A DNA stretch of 64,000 nucleotides from Hypericum androsaemum. Taxonomy: Eukaryota; Streptophyta; Magnoliopsida; Malpighiales; Hypericaceae. The translations under genes and the position numbers were made by a program. The notes below the pieces were generated by a model, which did not search any database, was not told the DNA's origin, and saw only the letters and a program-made list of their open reading frames with translations. Where the stretch lies: contig OZ023183.1 of the NCBI GenBank assembly GCA_963995505.1, positions 18,844,671 to 18,908,670 of the forward strand. Reading direction: 5' to 3'. Positions 23,175-34,933 of the stretch are shown here, one piece after another. The number at the start of each line of letters is the position of its first letter. Within the stretch, counting starts at the first letter, position 1.

Positions 23175-24430
23175 TTAAAAATCAGTAAACACGAGTGTAC
23201 ATTGTGGAGACAAATCTTTGGATATGGGCTATTGGAGAGGCCGAGCCCATGACTCTCGAGTATAATGCAATTGTAGCTAATTTGGGACCCGATGGTATCG
23301 GAACACCAACCGGCAACCATTTAATGTTCTTTGTAATGCCCAACAATAAACCACCGACAATTATAAGCTACAAACACCGACCATCACCCACTAATAATGG
23401 AAGAGGGTAGATTCCTTCCAAAGGTGGATTGCTCGTTCGTGCTTGTACTTGAATGGTTAATACCGGTTATATTATGGGGCGATGTCGGCCTGTTGACAGG
23501 CAAATCAAACTAATTCGGGACGACTTCAATGTCTATCTATTCACCGGAAAGTCAACTCAAATAAACTTTTTTTTTCCCGATAATACTTTTTATCTGAACT
23601 ATTAGTAAGATGACTAATTCAGTAATTCAGATTTGAATCGGTTATAACCTTTAAAATAGATTTGATTCTCCTAATAAGTATTTAATAGTGTTGTATTTTA
23701 ATTTGTCGAATCTGGAACTCATTGATTAAGATGGAACAACAATAGTGAGTTCAACTTAAATTAACTAATTAGTAAGATAGAGTGCACGATCCCAAAAATA
23801 TTTCTTGATTAAGATGGAACAACAATAGTGAGTTCAACTTAAATTAACTAATTAGTAAGATAGAGTGCAAGACCCCAAGAATATTTTAGTTTCTACCAGA
23901 TGGTAGATGGATAACCTAAACATCTTACTTGAGAGTGGCCAAACGGCTATAGCAAATTTTTTTTTTTGAAAGGTACGGCTATAGCAATTAATGCTTACTC
24001 CTATTGTATTTATTTATGAGAAAGGAACTTTGATTATCCTAAAAAATAAGAGGGACTTTGTAACAAACCTAAATGTTGAATTAGGGTTTCAAGAACAAGA
24101 AAGGGGGAAATGGAAGAGTAGAAGAGAAGATAGAGGGGAAGAAGAAAGATAGAAGGAAACACAAGTTCCAGAGAATTAGAAAATATTTACAAAATATCCA
24201 GAATGATTCCTACTATTCATCCTACTTCTATTTATACCCTATTGAGGCGGTTTAGATGCCATATTACAATTCAATCCCTTAGTTCTCATCACTTCATAGT
24301 CTAGTCCTTCCCGTACGTTACAGACTTTGATGAACTCTGTACGTTCTCTGTCAGCCTCTTATTAACTAACTTCAATTGTTTGGCGTGGGACTGAAGTCTT
24401 CTCAGGTTAACTGTTGCTAAGAGCGCAAGT
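23175..24430. repeat. Segmental duplication block A(2), first copy
   Basis: This is a direct copy of 26288-27605. Shared runs include GGATATGGGCTATTGGAGAG, TTCAATTGTTTGGCGTGGGA and TCAGGTTAACTGTTGCTA. It contains a solo LTR absent from the other copy, and it lacks the TIR element present there. The two copies therefore took independent insertions after duplication. An internal repeat of GATTAAGATGGAACAACAATA (near 23728 and 23810) is a small local tandem duplication. Confidence 0.85.
24059..24322. mobile_element. 264-bp solo LTR
   Basis: The element starts TGTAACAAACC and ends CGTACGTTACA, with TG...CA termini. GACTT flanks both sides (24054-24058 and 24323-24327), a perfect 5-bp target duplication. 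A TATA-like CTATTTATACCC lies near 24229. The sister block at 27.5 kb has the uninterrupted target. Confidence 0.85.
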
Positions 24431-24716
24431 CATCAAGAAGGGGAAACGGTCAAAACAAATTTTACGATCCACCGTAATTTTGGTCTTCTGGTGAGCGGGA
24501 GTGAATATATGGCTAGGCAATACTCGTATATTCTTCCTTGCTTTTGGTGAAATTTAGGATAGATTTTGGGGTTGTTGGTCTCTTGGAAATACAATTGGGT
24601 TTATGTGTGTTTATCCAGTACCTTTGACGATATCTCTTTGATATAGTTGGTATATTTACCCTTTTAAGGGTGTTTGGATGAATATACAATTTTATTTATC
24701 AAAAAAGAAGAAACAA
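24431..24716 (+). mobile_element. Probable 5'-truncated LINE tail
   Basis: The stretch sits between blocks A(2) and B'. It ends in TTTTATTTATCAAAAAAGAAG, like plant LINE 3' ends. No intact domain or clear target duplication is visible, so the call rests on the tail and position. Confidence 0.35.
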
Positions 24717-24718
24717 AA

Positions 24719-25513
24719 ATCGTATCAGTGCTAATATAACAGATCATATTAGAATTGTCAAATAAACGTGTTTGTACGAGAAACTGTTTAGCTCCGTAAT
24801 TCATGTAGGTTATATAATTTGTATAGAGGTAAAGGGTTATAATTATTTAGGACTGGGATTGAAGGATATATAGTGATGGTTTTGGTTACAATATCCTTTA
24901 TTGTAATTTTTTGTGGGAATAGGGGGACTCTCTTAATTTGTGCTTTTGATGCTCTCAATTCTTCAGGTCAGTACAAAAATTATCGCAACATTGGTGTTGA
25001 TGATATTTACTATTGGATTGGTTTCCAATATTTCCTGCGAGATTGTTCTTCACACTTTTTTATGGATATTTTGATCAACTAATAAAAAATTATTTTAATT
25101 TAACAAGAAGTTTCGAATTTGAATCTTAAATTTTAAAAACTCTGCTGTAATTTGACATATCAAAGCATACTTGTTTAAACTATACTTCAAATTTTCCAAG
25201 AATTGACGCTACATAATTCAGGAATAGGAAGGTAAGGACTTGGAATAATGTTACTTGTCCAAATAATGGCGTCCTTGAACTTATTTCTTCCACTAAGGTT
25301 CCTCGGTTCAGCTGGACCAGCCAAAGCCCATTAGTTGGAGCATATCCACCCCCATCAGGTAAGGACTGACCTCGGCCCATTGGGTATGTGAATTATAATA
25401 ATGCCGCCACTTTCCCAAGCCTCGCGTGTCCTGCCGGGTTCTAGGATAAACTTTCTAAAAAAAGGTTCTAGGATAAAGACATGATTGGGACGGTGCAACG
25501 TCAACAAGGCAGA
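24719..25513. repeat. Segmental duplication block B'
   Basis: This is the second copy of the MIZ1-like gene's 3' flank (block B, 16570-17806). It lacks any of the MIZ1-like coding sequence. It represents the ancestral layout without the LINE tail and the Mutator-type insertions found in or next to B. Confidence 0.85.
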
Positions 25514-25672
25514 GAGTTTTTTGAATAAGAGAGGGAAAGAACATAGAAGATATGAAAAAAAATCGCGATGCTTAAAAAAATTACAATTTATATTGGATGG
25601 TTTGGTATTTTGATGATTCTTATTTTATTGACCACAACCTTTGTATTTATTATTGCTTTTATCGTTGCCCTA

Positions 25673-26106
25673 TTTTTTTTAAAGGTAAACGTTATATTAC
25701 TTCTCATAAAAACACCAGAGCATTACTTCAAACTGTACCGAAATACAGCTCCATAGGTACTAGACAAACGCTATCAGGACTAAGCGAATATAGATGTTGT
25801 ATAGTACACACCAAAAATCTCACAGTTTATACGCCAAAAAATTCCCCAACACTCCTAAAAGCAAGATGAACCACGGCCAAAACATCAAGGAGGGTCAAAG
25901 CGCTTGACTCGTGCAATTCCACACGCCGATTCCTTGAATTGTAGAAGAGTCGTTGAATAGTCTTCCACCAGAGAAAGACCCACTTGCAAGGTGGTGTTCA
26001 AAGCCTCAGTCGCTTCCTCCTCAGCTCGCGCATCATCACTAACCTCCGAAGTCACACAAACAGAATGCGGAACAATTTGATCAACTAAAGACAAGGGCGG
26101 AGCACC
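25673..26106 (-). mobile_element. 5'-truncated LINE-like retroposon with short target duplication
   Basis: In minus orientation, the 3' end is a run of eight T (25673-25680 on the plus strand). TTGCCCTA occurs on both sides (25665-25672 and 26107-26114). The 5' part encodes 69 residues ending ARAEEEATEALNTTLQVGL and LLQFKESAC...RFDPP, nearly the same as the copy at 41352. The untranslated tail is shared by three copies in the window. Confidence 0.7.
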
Positions 26107-26287
26107 TTGCCCTACTAGTAGATATTAATGAGATTCGTCAACCTGTTTGTGGATCTCTACTTTATGGAAACAATATTATTATGGTGTCATTATTCCTACT
26201 TCTGCAACTATAGGTTTTCACTTTATAAAATATTATTTCTGGTGCCAATTTTATAAAAATATTTCAATGACCAAGAACTAAAATTTG

Positions 26288-27605
26288 TAAATGATCAGTA
26301 AACACGGGTGTGCAAGGGAAGAGACAAAATCTTTGGATATGGGCTATTGGAGAGGCCGAGTCCATGACGCTCGAGTATATTGTAATCGTAGCTAATTTGG
26401 GCCCCGTTGGTGTCGGAACACCAACAGGCAACCATTAATGTTCTTGTTAATCCCCAACAATAAACTAACGCCAATTATAAGCCACAAACATCGACCATCA
26501 CCCAATAATAATGGAAGATTGTAGATTCCTTCCAAAGATGGATTGCTCGTGCTGGTACTTTGGATGGTTAATACCAGTTATATTATGGGAGTGGATTGGG
26601 TACGGAGTGAAGAAATTAATTTCGTACGGTTTGGAATGAAGGGGGACCGCAGTGGCAAGCGCAGTTATATGATAATGGCAAGCGCAGTTATGTGACAATG
26701 ACATGTGTATTTGTGACAGTGGCAAGTCCCCGTTGATGATAATGGCGCGCGTAGTTTTTTTCATTTTGGTCCCCCGTATTTTAGCATTTTTGCAAAAAGG
26801 TCACACTGGCACGCACAGTTATGTGATACTGGCATGCGCAGTTATGTGACACTGACATGCGCAGTTATGTGATAATGGCATTTGTATCCGGCCTGCGTTT
26901 GTGCGTGGCTTTTTTCATTTTGGTCCCCGCATTTTAGCGTGTTTGCAAAAAAGTCCCCGCATGTCTTCATTCCGAATGGTTCAGAATCTAAGCATTCCGT
27001 GCCCAATCCATACCCGTTATATTATAAGCCAATGTCGGCATGTTGAAAGGCAAATCAAATTAATTCAATTCGGGACGACTTCAATGTCTATCCACCGCAA
27101 GGTCAACTCAAATTAACTTCTTTTGCGTTAATTATCCAAACATCTAGTAAGACAACTAATTCAGTCGAATTAAAAATAATATTTAAAAAGTGGTTTGATT
27201 TTTTCAATAAATATTTAATAGTGATACATTTCAATTTGTCGAACTTGAAACTCCTTGATTAAGATGAAATAATTTTCACTCGGTTCATCTTAAATTAACT
27301 AATAAGTAAGATAGAGTGCACGACTCCAAGAATATTTTATTTTCTACCCAATGGTAGATGGATAACCTTAACCTCTTACATGAGTGTGGCCAAGTATTTC
27401 TAAAAAAAAGTGTGTGGCCAAACGCCTATAGCAATTAATGCTTACCCTATTTTATTTATTTATTTATGAGAAAGGGACTTTGATTATTCTAAAAAAAGGA
27501 CTTTGATGAACGATGTATGTTCGCTGTCAGCCCCTCATTTACTAACTTCAATTGTTTGGCGTGGGACTGAAGTCCTTTCAGGTTAACTGTTGCTATGAAG
27601 TGCAA
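26288..27605. repeat. Segmental duplication block A'(2), second copy
   Basis: This is the counterpart of 23175-24430, colinear apart from insertions. It carries the TIR element at 26592-27010 and lacks the solo LTR found in the first copy. Confidence 0.85.
26592..27010. mobile_element. TIR element with internal 23-bp repeats and an unusually long flanking duplication
   Basis: The ends TGGATTGGGTACGGAGTG and CATTCCGTGCCCAATCCA are inverted repeats, followed inward by GGAATGAAG on both arms. The interior contains repeated units like GGCAAGCGCAGTTATGTGAYA and two copies of TTTTGGTCCCC...ATTTTAGC. TACCAGTTATATTAT (26572-26586) and TACCCGTTATATTAT (27011-27025) flank it, longer than the duplication of any common plant TIR family. 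Block A(2) shows the empty site. No coding potential. Confidence 0.75.
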
Positions 27606-29499
27606 ATAATTTTCTTTTTAGGTGCTCAATGTTGTATGTTAATTTTAATTTTGCTAGTATTTGTTGCGTTTTTGAAACATTCCAACAATTTAGTCAATGA
27701 TTAAAACTACACGGTGTTTGAACACCTGCTAGAGCGAGACTCGAGTCTCATAATTGAAATTCGAATAAGATTATCAATGATCTCTCTACCAAAATATTAA
27801 CATTTTGTACTATAATACTATAACTTAGAGTTTTTAATTAATTTAAAAGAACACCATATCAATTAATCCTTTTTGATAAGTAAAGTAGTTTTATCGATAT
27901 TGTAAGTAATATATACATATCCTCTATATGTGTTCTACCCACCTAAGGTTATTCTATCATCTTCCAAATGTGATACCCTCCGTACAAAGAACGAGTTACA
28001 TCCACATGTTTTATTAAAAATCTCGCCACGGCAAAATTTATTCGGAAAAAATTGCCGCGGAGAAAAGAACTTATGAGAGTATTGTCATATATGGTATCAC
28101 ACCCGAATACATCCACTAAAAAATATGAAAAACCCCGTCTCCTGTAAATAAATCAAGATTGGCAATTCAATCAAGCCATAGGATCAATTAATCTAACTGT
28201 TCGATTCGAGTCGGATAAGTAGGCTCAAGCAGGGAATCAACACAATAACGTCAACACTTTCTCTACCAAACAATGTAAACATTATGGAACTAAACTAGTT
28301 GATCCAAGTGTTCAATTGGGTTCAATTGGGTTCAGTTATGGTACATGCAACAAAATTGTGCAAATTGAGCAAGAGAGTGAATGGCATATGCATTAAATGC
28401 AACCGCGTGATGGGTAGGAAAATAAATACTTCATATGTATCACACAAACAATAAAAAGAAGATCGAAATCGATATCGGGTTGACCATAAAGGGTAAACGA
28501 CAAAGCAGTCGTTCCCACGCGGTTTCGGGTCAATAGACTGCGACCGGACCCAACCCAACCCAACGGCAATTGGGTTTGAAAGGGACCACCATGACGTTTT
28601 TACCCTTCCCCCTTCTAAAAGATTTATTTTTACCTTCACATTTTTTTATGAAATAAATTCATAAATATTATTATTTTGTCACAATATATATTGAAGTAGC
28701 TATATTTAATGACAAATTTTAGATCAATTATTAAGTGGAATTTTATACTTGTTAATAGAGTCCAGTATTTATGATGCGTTTATATAGTCCATTAATTAAT
28801 GACAACTCTTGGTAGGCCAAAGAGCAACGAGGAACTTTAATTACTGTCCTTCTAGAATAGGAAATTTGTGAACAGAATTTCAGGAGATCACTGAAACGCC
28901 ACATGTGTGGAAATTGGCATCGAGAATATTAATCATGATGGTCAAATTCACCGTTAAGAAATGTTCCAATTGTTTCCATAAATGGAAACACACACAAATT
29001 TTCCGCTTTTTGCCGATTGGATTAATTAGCAATTTAACAACCGACAAAAACATAGACTACTTCCTGCATTTGTCTGAATAATTTTGTTATTTTATAAAGA
29101 TTTTATTTGACTTAGATCTGTATTTGTTGGTAAGTGAATTTCCAGGTACCTAATGTATAAAAAAAACTTAACAATCAACAGAAGTAATTAATAGGAAAAA
29201 ATCAAATATACGAGAGGAGATATTCGGATGGTAGGACTAGGGACCAGAAAGCAGCAACAACTAGCAAAATTGTGTCCTCAATTGCAAAATTTGGAACAAA
29301 GAAATGGAAATCTGGAAGTGGAATACTAGGGAAAGCAGTCGGTGGGTTTAGGGTTTAGGTGCCAGCTGTGCGTCAACCGCCCAACTGCCTCTCGCTAAAG
29401 TTACATCACAAGTCCACCGCAACGCTCCAAAACTCATTAATATGCCACGTCGCCGGTATCATGACAATGCAAAATATATATTGAGAAAATTTATAATTC
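27606..29499. other. Intergenic, no gene seen
   Basis: The stretch is AT-rich with only short unrelated frames. I found no TIR, LTR or tandem-repeat structure. Confidence 0.5.
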
Positions 29500-29512
29500 A
29501 GCCGTATTTGAC

Positions 29513-29776
29513 TCTTTTTAGCAAAGTGGCTGAAAGCCATACATTAATAAAGAAGTGATCATATATTAGATGAAAGTAAATACATAACATGAAAGTAAAT
29601 GACGAAAACAGAAGAATAGCAACGGGTGGATATAGTGCAAAATTTTTCCAAAGGCATCGTAGATGAGAAAGAAACGATGGCAGCGTTTTCAAAGAACAAC
29701 CATACTAAAATATTGCTGACCCAAATGGTAGCTTGAACAGGTGTCCCTGAAGAGACATTCGTTATACCCTAGGCAT
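29513..29776 (-). mobile_element. Retroposon copy 1 (5'-truncated)
   Basis: The sequence aligns along its length with the 3' part of copy 2: AGCCATACATTAATAAAGAAG-type text, ACATAACATGAAAG, CCAAAGGCATCG, TAGCTTGAACAGGTGT. AGCCGTATTTGAC flanks it at 29500-29512 and 29777-29789. In minus orientation the 3' end is a short A-rich run. The parent family is unknown. Confidence 0.65.
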
Positions 29777-29941
29777 AGCCGTATTTGACTCTCTTTTTAT
29801 AGCAAATTGGCTTAAAGTCATACATTAATAAAGAAGTAACCATACATTGGATCAAAGCAAATACATAACATGAAAGCAAATGACGAAAATAAAACAACAA
29901 CAACAAGTGGATACAGTGCAAGATTTTCCCAAAGGCATCGT

Positions 29942-30432
29942 TGTTGGGAAACAATAATAGGCCAGCAATTACAAAGAATGAAATCGAAATAAAGAACGCG
30001 AGCGATTTGGTCACCCAGTTCGACAAGAATGTCTATGTCTGGGGGCGTACCAAGCCAAGGACTTTCCACTAGGTCTCTTGTGAGTCACTACACTTTTTGT
30101 CGCAATTAGGACGTGCCTTTACATGGGTATTTATAGAGGAGCAACCCTAGAAAGAGTGGGGATCAAGAAATAAACAAAACATGAAATAAAAATTAAGGCT
30201 ATCAGCCGGACCTAGTGGTCGCTATCCCCCTAGCGGTCGCTAGGTCCTCAAATTTCAACTTTTCTATTTCCCCTCCCCCTAGCGATCGCTAGGGGCCTAA
30301 CGCCCGCTAGGTCCTTCACGAAACTTCTCCTTTCGCTCGCCAATCACTTGGCGAGTGCTCGTACTCATGCGTGGTCTTCACTCGATCATCCAACGCCTTC
30401 TCCGAGTACCAAACATGCTCAATAACCCAACA
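29942..30432 (-). repeat. 3' LTR of the copia element
   Basis: 491 bp. On the minus strand it runs TGTTGGGTTATT...TTCCCAACA, with TG...CA ends. It contains a TATA-like CTATAAATA (plus-strand TATTTATAG near 30129). Confidence 0.92.
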
Positions 30433-30448
30433 ACCTCCCACCTGGAGA
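30433..30448 (-). other. Polypurine tract of the copia element
   Basis: The minus strand reads CCAGGTGGGAGGT directly before the 3' LTR. This is the expected place and composition for the plus-strand primer of reverse transcription. Confidence 0.75.
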
Positions 30449-30530
30449 CTGACCTCATCACTTGTTACTTGTCACTGGTCGCATTTCACTAGATGATCCT
30501 CTTTACTGCGTTGGTACACCAGGCCTCTTC

Positions 30531-33500
30531 TCAGTTCACCAGGCCAACTGAAGCCATGTTCAGCTTCAGCTTTTCTAAGGCAACCACCTTGGTCAACATA
30601 TCTGCAAGATTCATGCTTCCTTCAATCTTCTCAAGTTGCAAGATCTTCCTCTCCAAGAGATACCGTATGTAATGATACCTCAACTCAATGTGCTTAGTCC
30701 TTGAGTGGAAAGCAGAATTCTTTGCCAAGTGAATTACACTCTGGATGTCACTATGGAGTACACTGTCCTTCTGCTCCTTCCCCAACTCACCCAAGAAGTT
30801 CTGCAACTATACTATCTCTTTGCTCACTTCCGTCACTGCCACATACTCACTTTCTGCAGTTGACAAAATCACTATCTTTTGCAACTTCGAAGCCCAAGAG
30901 ATCGTTGTCCCTCCCAGCGTGAAAACATACCCTGTAGTGCTCCTTCTCCTGTCAAAGTCACTGGATCCCAAGTCCGCATCAACATATCTTCTTGACTTCA
31001 CTTCACAGCCCTGAAAGCATAGGGCCTTCTCAGTAGTACCTCTCAAGTATCCTAGGATCCACTTCACTGCCAACCAATATTGCATGCCTGGATTGCTCAT
31101 GTGCCTGCTCACCACTCTCACCGCATGTGCGATGTCTGGCCTTGTACACACCATTGCATACATCAAGCTCCCCACTGCTGATGCAAAATGAGTCTTCTTC
31201 ATCTGAGCCTTTTTTGTCTCACTCTTAGGCGAATCATTGTTAAACAGCTTAAAGTGTCCACTTAAAGGTGTACTCATAGGTTTGGCCTTCTGTATGCTAA
31301 ACCTCTCCAACACCTTTTTGATATAGTCATCCTGCGAGAGAAACAGCTTTCCTGCTACTTTGTCTCGCTCGATCCTCATTCCTAATATCTATTTAGCCTC
31401 ACCCAAATCCTTCGTGGCAAACCTCTCAGACAATTACTTCTTCACCTTGCTCACTTCTCTAGCACTAGAGCATGCTACCAACATGTGATTAACATAAAGC
31501 AAGAGGATGATATAGCTATTGTCAAACCTCTTGAAGTAACAACAATGGTCTGCCTCATAGAGCACAAACTCTATTTCGTGCATGAATCTATCAAACTTCT
31601 TGTACCACTACCTCGGAGCTTGCTTCAACCCATACAAGCTCTTTCTCAACCTGCACACAAGGCCACTGTTACCTTTCGACAAGTACCCTTCTGGTTATTC
31701 CATATAAATCTCGTTCTCTAGATCACCATGGAGAAAGACTGTCTTCACATCCATCTGCTCTAACATCAAATTCTATATAACAACCATGCTCAACATTATT
31801 CAAATAGTGGTTAGCTTCACAAGAGGAGTGAAAACATCGGTAAAATTAATACCGTATTTTTGCTAAAACTCCTTCACAAGAAGTCTCGCCTTGTAACGCT
31901 GAGTGACATCCGTCTCTTGCTTAATTCTATAAACTCACTTATTTTGCAGTGCCTTCTTGCCTTTTGGGAGTTAGACCAGTTCTCAAGTCTCATTACTCCT
32001 TAACGACTCCATCTCGTCATCCATTGCAAGCTTCCACTTACGCATCAGCTCACTTCGTTGTGCTTCTGCAAAATCCTCTGGTTCTCCTCCATTTGTCAAA
32101 AGAAGATAATAGTTAGCAGGCGAATACCTGTTCGGCGACCTACGCTGTCTGGTAGATCTCTGCTGCAGAATTACTAGCGATGGAGAACTTGGTTCTGCCT
32201 CCTCCTCAGCCCCCTGGCCATTCAATACTTTCTTACTCCCACCCGAGTTTGAGATATCTAACTCGACCATCTCATTGCTAGAACCCTCTGCATCAGATGC
32301 ACTCCCTCTGTCCTTGTACAATACTTTCTCATTGAATAAGACATCTCGACTCTGAATGACCTTGTGACTTCTCTCGACCCAAAATCTGAAGCCAAAATCA
32401 TCTCCTCCATACCCAATGAATGTACACTTCGTGGACTTGGCATCCAGCTTGCTCCTCTCAGCTGTATTAACATGAACATACCCAATACAACTAAATACAC
32501 GAAGATAGAAAAGATCAACCTCCTTACTACTCCAAGCCTCCTTTAGTATCCCATTCTCCAAAGGAGCTGATGGCCCTCTGTTGATCAATAATGCAGCAGT
32601 ATTGACTGCATCTGCCCAGAATATCTTCGGTAGCCCATACTTCAATCTCATGGCTCTGGCCCTCTCATTGAGTGTCCTGTTCATCCTCCCAGCAATGTCA
32701 TTCTGCTGGAGAATTCCAGCTACTATCTTCTCTGTGCAAATCTCATTCGCTGCACAGTACTCTTTGAACTCTTGGAGCTCGTACTCTCTGCCATTATCTG
32801 ATCTCAAGTACTTCATCTTAAGACCTGTCTCTTTCTCAACTAGGGCTTTCCACTTTCTGAAGGAGTCGAAGGCACCAGACTTATATTTCAGAAAATAAAC
32901 CCATACCTTCCTTGTAGAATCATCAATGAAGGTCATATAATACGACGTACCACCCAAGGATGTCACTGGTGCTGGGTCCCGCAAATTACTGTGGACCAAA
33001 TCAAGCTTTTGCTCTTTCTTGGACATGCCAGCTCTCGAAAAGCTCACCTTCTTCTGCTTCCCAAGTACATAATGCTCACAAAGACCGATATCAACTGTCT
33101 TTAAGCCTCGTAGCTTCCCTTTCGAATACAACACCTTCATCCCCTTCTCACTCATATGGCCAAGTCGACTATGCCATAACTCTGTATCGTCTGTTGCACC
33201 TACAAGATCAATGCTATCATGGGTGTTCTTCATCATATATAACGTACCTTCCTTCAAATCTCGAGCCACTATCATAGCTCCCTTGGTAATTTTTCATGAC
33301 CTGCAGCCAAAGGTCACCGCATAACCTTCATCACCCAGCTGTCCCACGGAAAGCAAATTCTTCTTCAACCCAGGAATATGCCTCACCCTCTTCAACCGTA
33401 ACAAAGATCCATTCGATGTGCTAATTCGAACATCTCTATTGCCCACAACCTGCATCAATTCATCATCTGCTAGATAAACTTTGTTGTAATCGCTTGGGGT

Positions 33501-34400
33501 ATATTGCTCCATCATCCCTTCGTCATTACTTGAATGGAACGATGCTCTAAAATCTAGCACCCATGCCTCCAATGAACTGCTCACACTCAGGACCAACACC
33601 TCCCTATGATCATCTGTTATTGCATTAGCTTATTTGTCCTCCCTCTTTGGTGTCGTACACTGATCATGAAAGTGACCATACTGATCATAATTCTAGCATT
33701 GGACTGAGCTCTTGTCCTTCCTCAAACCCTTCCTCGATTTGGACTTTGACTTGTTCCGGTCCTTCTTTGACTTTCCCCTTGACTCGGACCTCCCCCTATT
33801 CCCTGCACTCAAAGCTGCACCTGAGGCTACTCCAGATTCTCTCCTGCAGATCTATTCGCTCATGATCAAATCTCTCACCTCGTCCAACTTAAGCTGTAAC
33901 TTCTCCGCTGAGGCAATGACTACAGTCACAGTACCATTCCAACTATCAGGTAAAGAACTCAGTAAAATAAGGGCTTATACCTCATCATCAAAGTCAATCT
34001 TAACCGAGCTCAATTGGGCAATCGTTGTGTTAAATTCGTTAAGCTACTTGGCCACCGTTGTACTCTCTGCCATATTGAGGTTGAATAACCTCCTCATCAG
34101 GTGCACCTTGTTTGAGGTGGATGGCTTCTTGTACATCTCGGACAAAGTCTCTAGCATCTCCTTGGTAGTCTTTGATTTTACCGTATGCAAGGCAACATTC
34201 CTGGACAACGACAAATGCACTACGCTCATTGCCTTCCTGTCCAGCAACTCCCACTCTTCTTCCTTCATGTCTTTGGGCTTCTTTCCACCAAGAGGTAGGT
34301 GTAAATCCTTGCCATACAGATAGTCCTCTATCTACATCTTCTAGAACCCGTAGTTCATGCCATCGAATTTCTCCACGGCCGACTTCCCTTCACCCATCAT
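30531..34400 (-). pseudogene. Degenerate copia gag-pol
   Basis: Gag (from 34400) has the UBN2-type segment LLDRKAMSVVHLSLSRNVAL but two stops near its N-terminus. The protease site has DFRA where the family has DSGA. The integrase zinc finger keeps the His pair but reads CEHY, losing a Cys. Of the catalytic acids, the first Asp is Asn (LVHSN), the second is kept (LRSDNGREY) and the Glu is Gly (AGRMNRTL). The reverse transcriptase YVDD box reads YVNH (31485-31496). The RNase H segment (30531-31379) keeps TAESEY but has a stop at 30807-30809. Frames also shift between 31380 and 31980. Loss of all four enzymatic centres shows that the element depends on others or is extinct. Confidence 0.93.
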
Positions 34401-34429
34401 GATCGCTCCCACGGCCCTTTAACTTTCAA

Positions 34430-34441
34430 GCTCTGATACCA
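34430..34441 (-). other. tRNA-iMet primer-binding site
   Basis: The minus strand reads TGGTATCAGAGC two bases after the 5' LTR end. This is complementary to the 3' end of initiator Met tRNA, the standard primer of plant copia elements. Confidence 0.9.
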
Positions 34442-34443
34442 AT

Positions 34444-34933
34444 TGTTGGGAAATAATAATAGCCCAGGAATCACAAAGAACGAAATTGAAACGAAGAACA
34501 CGAGCGATTTGATCACCCAATTCGACAAGAATGTCTACGTCTGGAGGCGTGCCAAGCCAGGGACTTTCCACTAAGTCTGTTATGTGTCACTACACTTTTT
34601 GTCGCACTTAGGACATGCCTTTATATGTGTATTTATAGAGGAGCAACCCTAGAAAGAGTGGGGATCAAGAAACAAACAAAACTGAAAATGAAAATTAAGG
34701 CTATCAGCCGGACCTAGCGATCGCTATCCCCTAACGGTCGCTAAGTCCTCAGATTCTAACTTTTCTATTTCCCCTCCCCCTAGCAATCGCTAAGGGCCTG
34801 GCGCCCGCTAGGTCCTTCACGAAACTTCTGCTTTCACTCGCCATTCACTTGGCGGGTGCTCGTACTCATACGTGGTCTTCACTCAATCATCCAACGCTTT
34901 CTCCAAGTACCAAACAGGCTCCATAACCCAATA
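34444..34933 (-). repeat. 5' LTR of the copia element
   Basis: 490 bp, colinear with the 3' LTR. Its outer end has mutated from CCCAACA to CCCAATA, so the terminal CA is lost. The inner end keeps TGTTGGG on the plus strand. Confidence 0.92.

Larger units (their letters stand above)
29942..34933 (-). mobile_element. Full-length but decayed Ty1/copia LTR retrotransposon
   Basis: The element runs on the minus strand: 5' LTR 34444-34933, primer-binding site, gag, protease, integrase, reverse transcriptase-RNase H, polypurine tract, 3' LTR 29942-30432. Integrase before reverse transcriptase defines the copia order. Target duplication ATCGT (29937-29941) and ATCAT (34934-34938, adjusted by the terminal mutation) flanks it. 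The interrupted retroposon copy confirms the joint. In their first 150 bp the LTRs differ at about 19 positions by eye (about 13%), mostly transitions, so the insertion is old. No part can be active. Confidence 0.93.

Noticed and set aside
26640..26900. Regularly spaced repeats of about 23 bp, superficially CRISPR-like
   Set aside because: The units are adjacent without unique spacers, lie inside a TIR element, and the genome is a plant.
31485..34402. Plus-strand frames of 60-203 residues across the copia element
   Set aside because: They are antisense to recognisable gag and pol sequence, so they are shadows.
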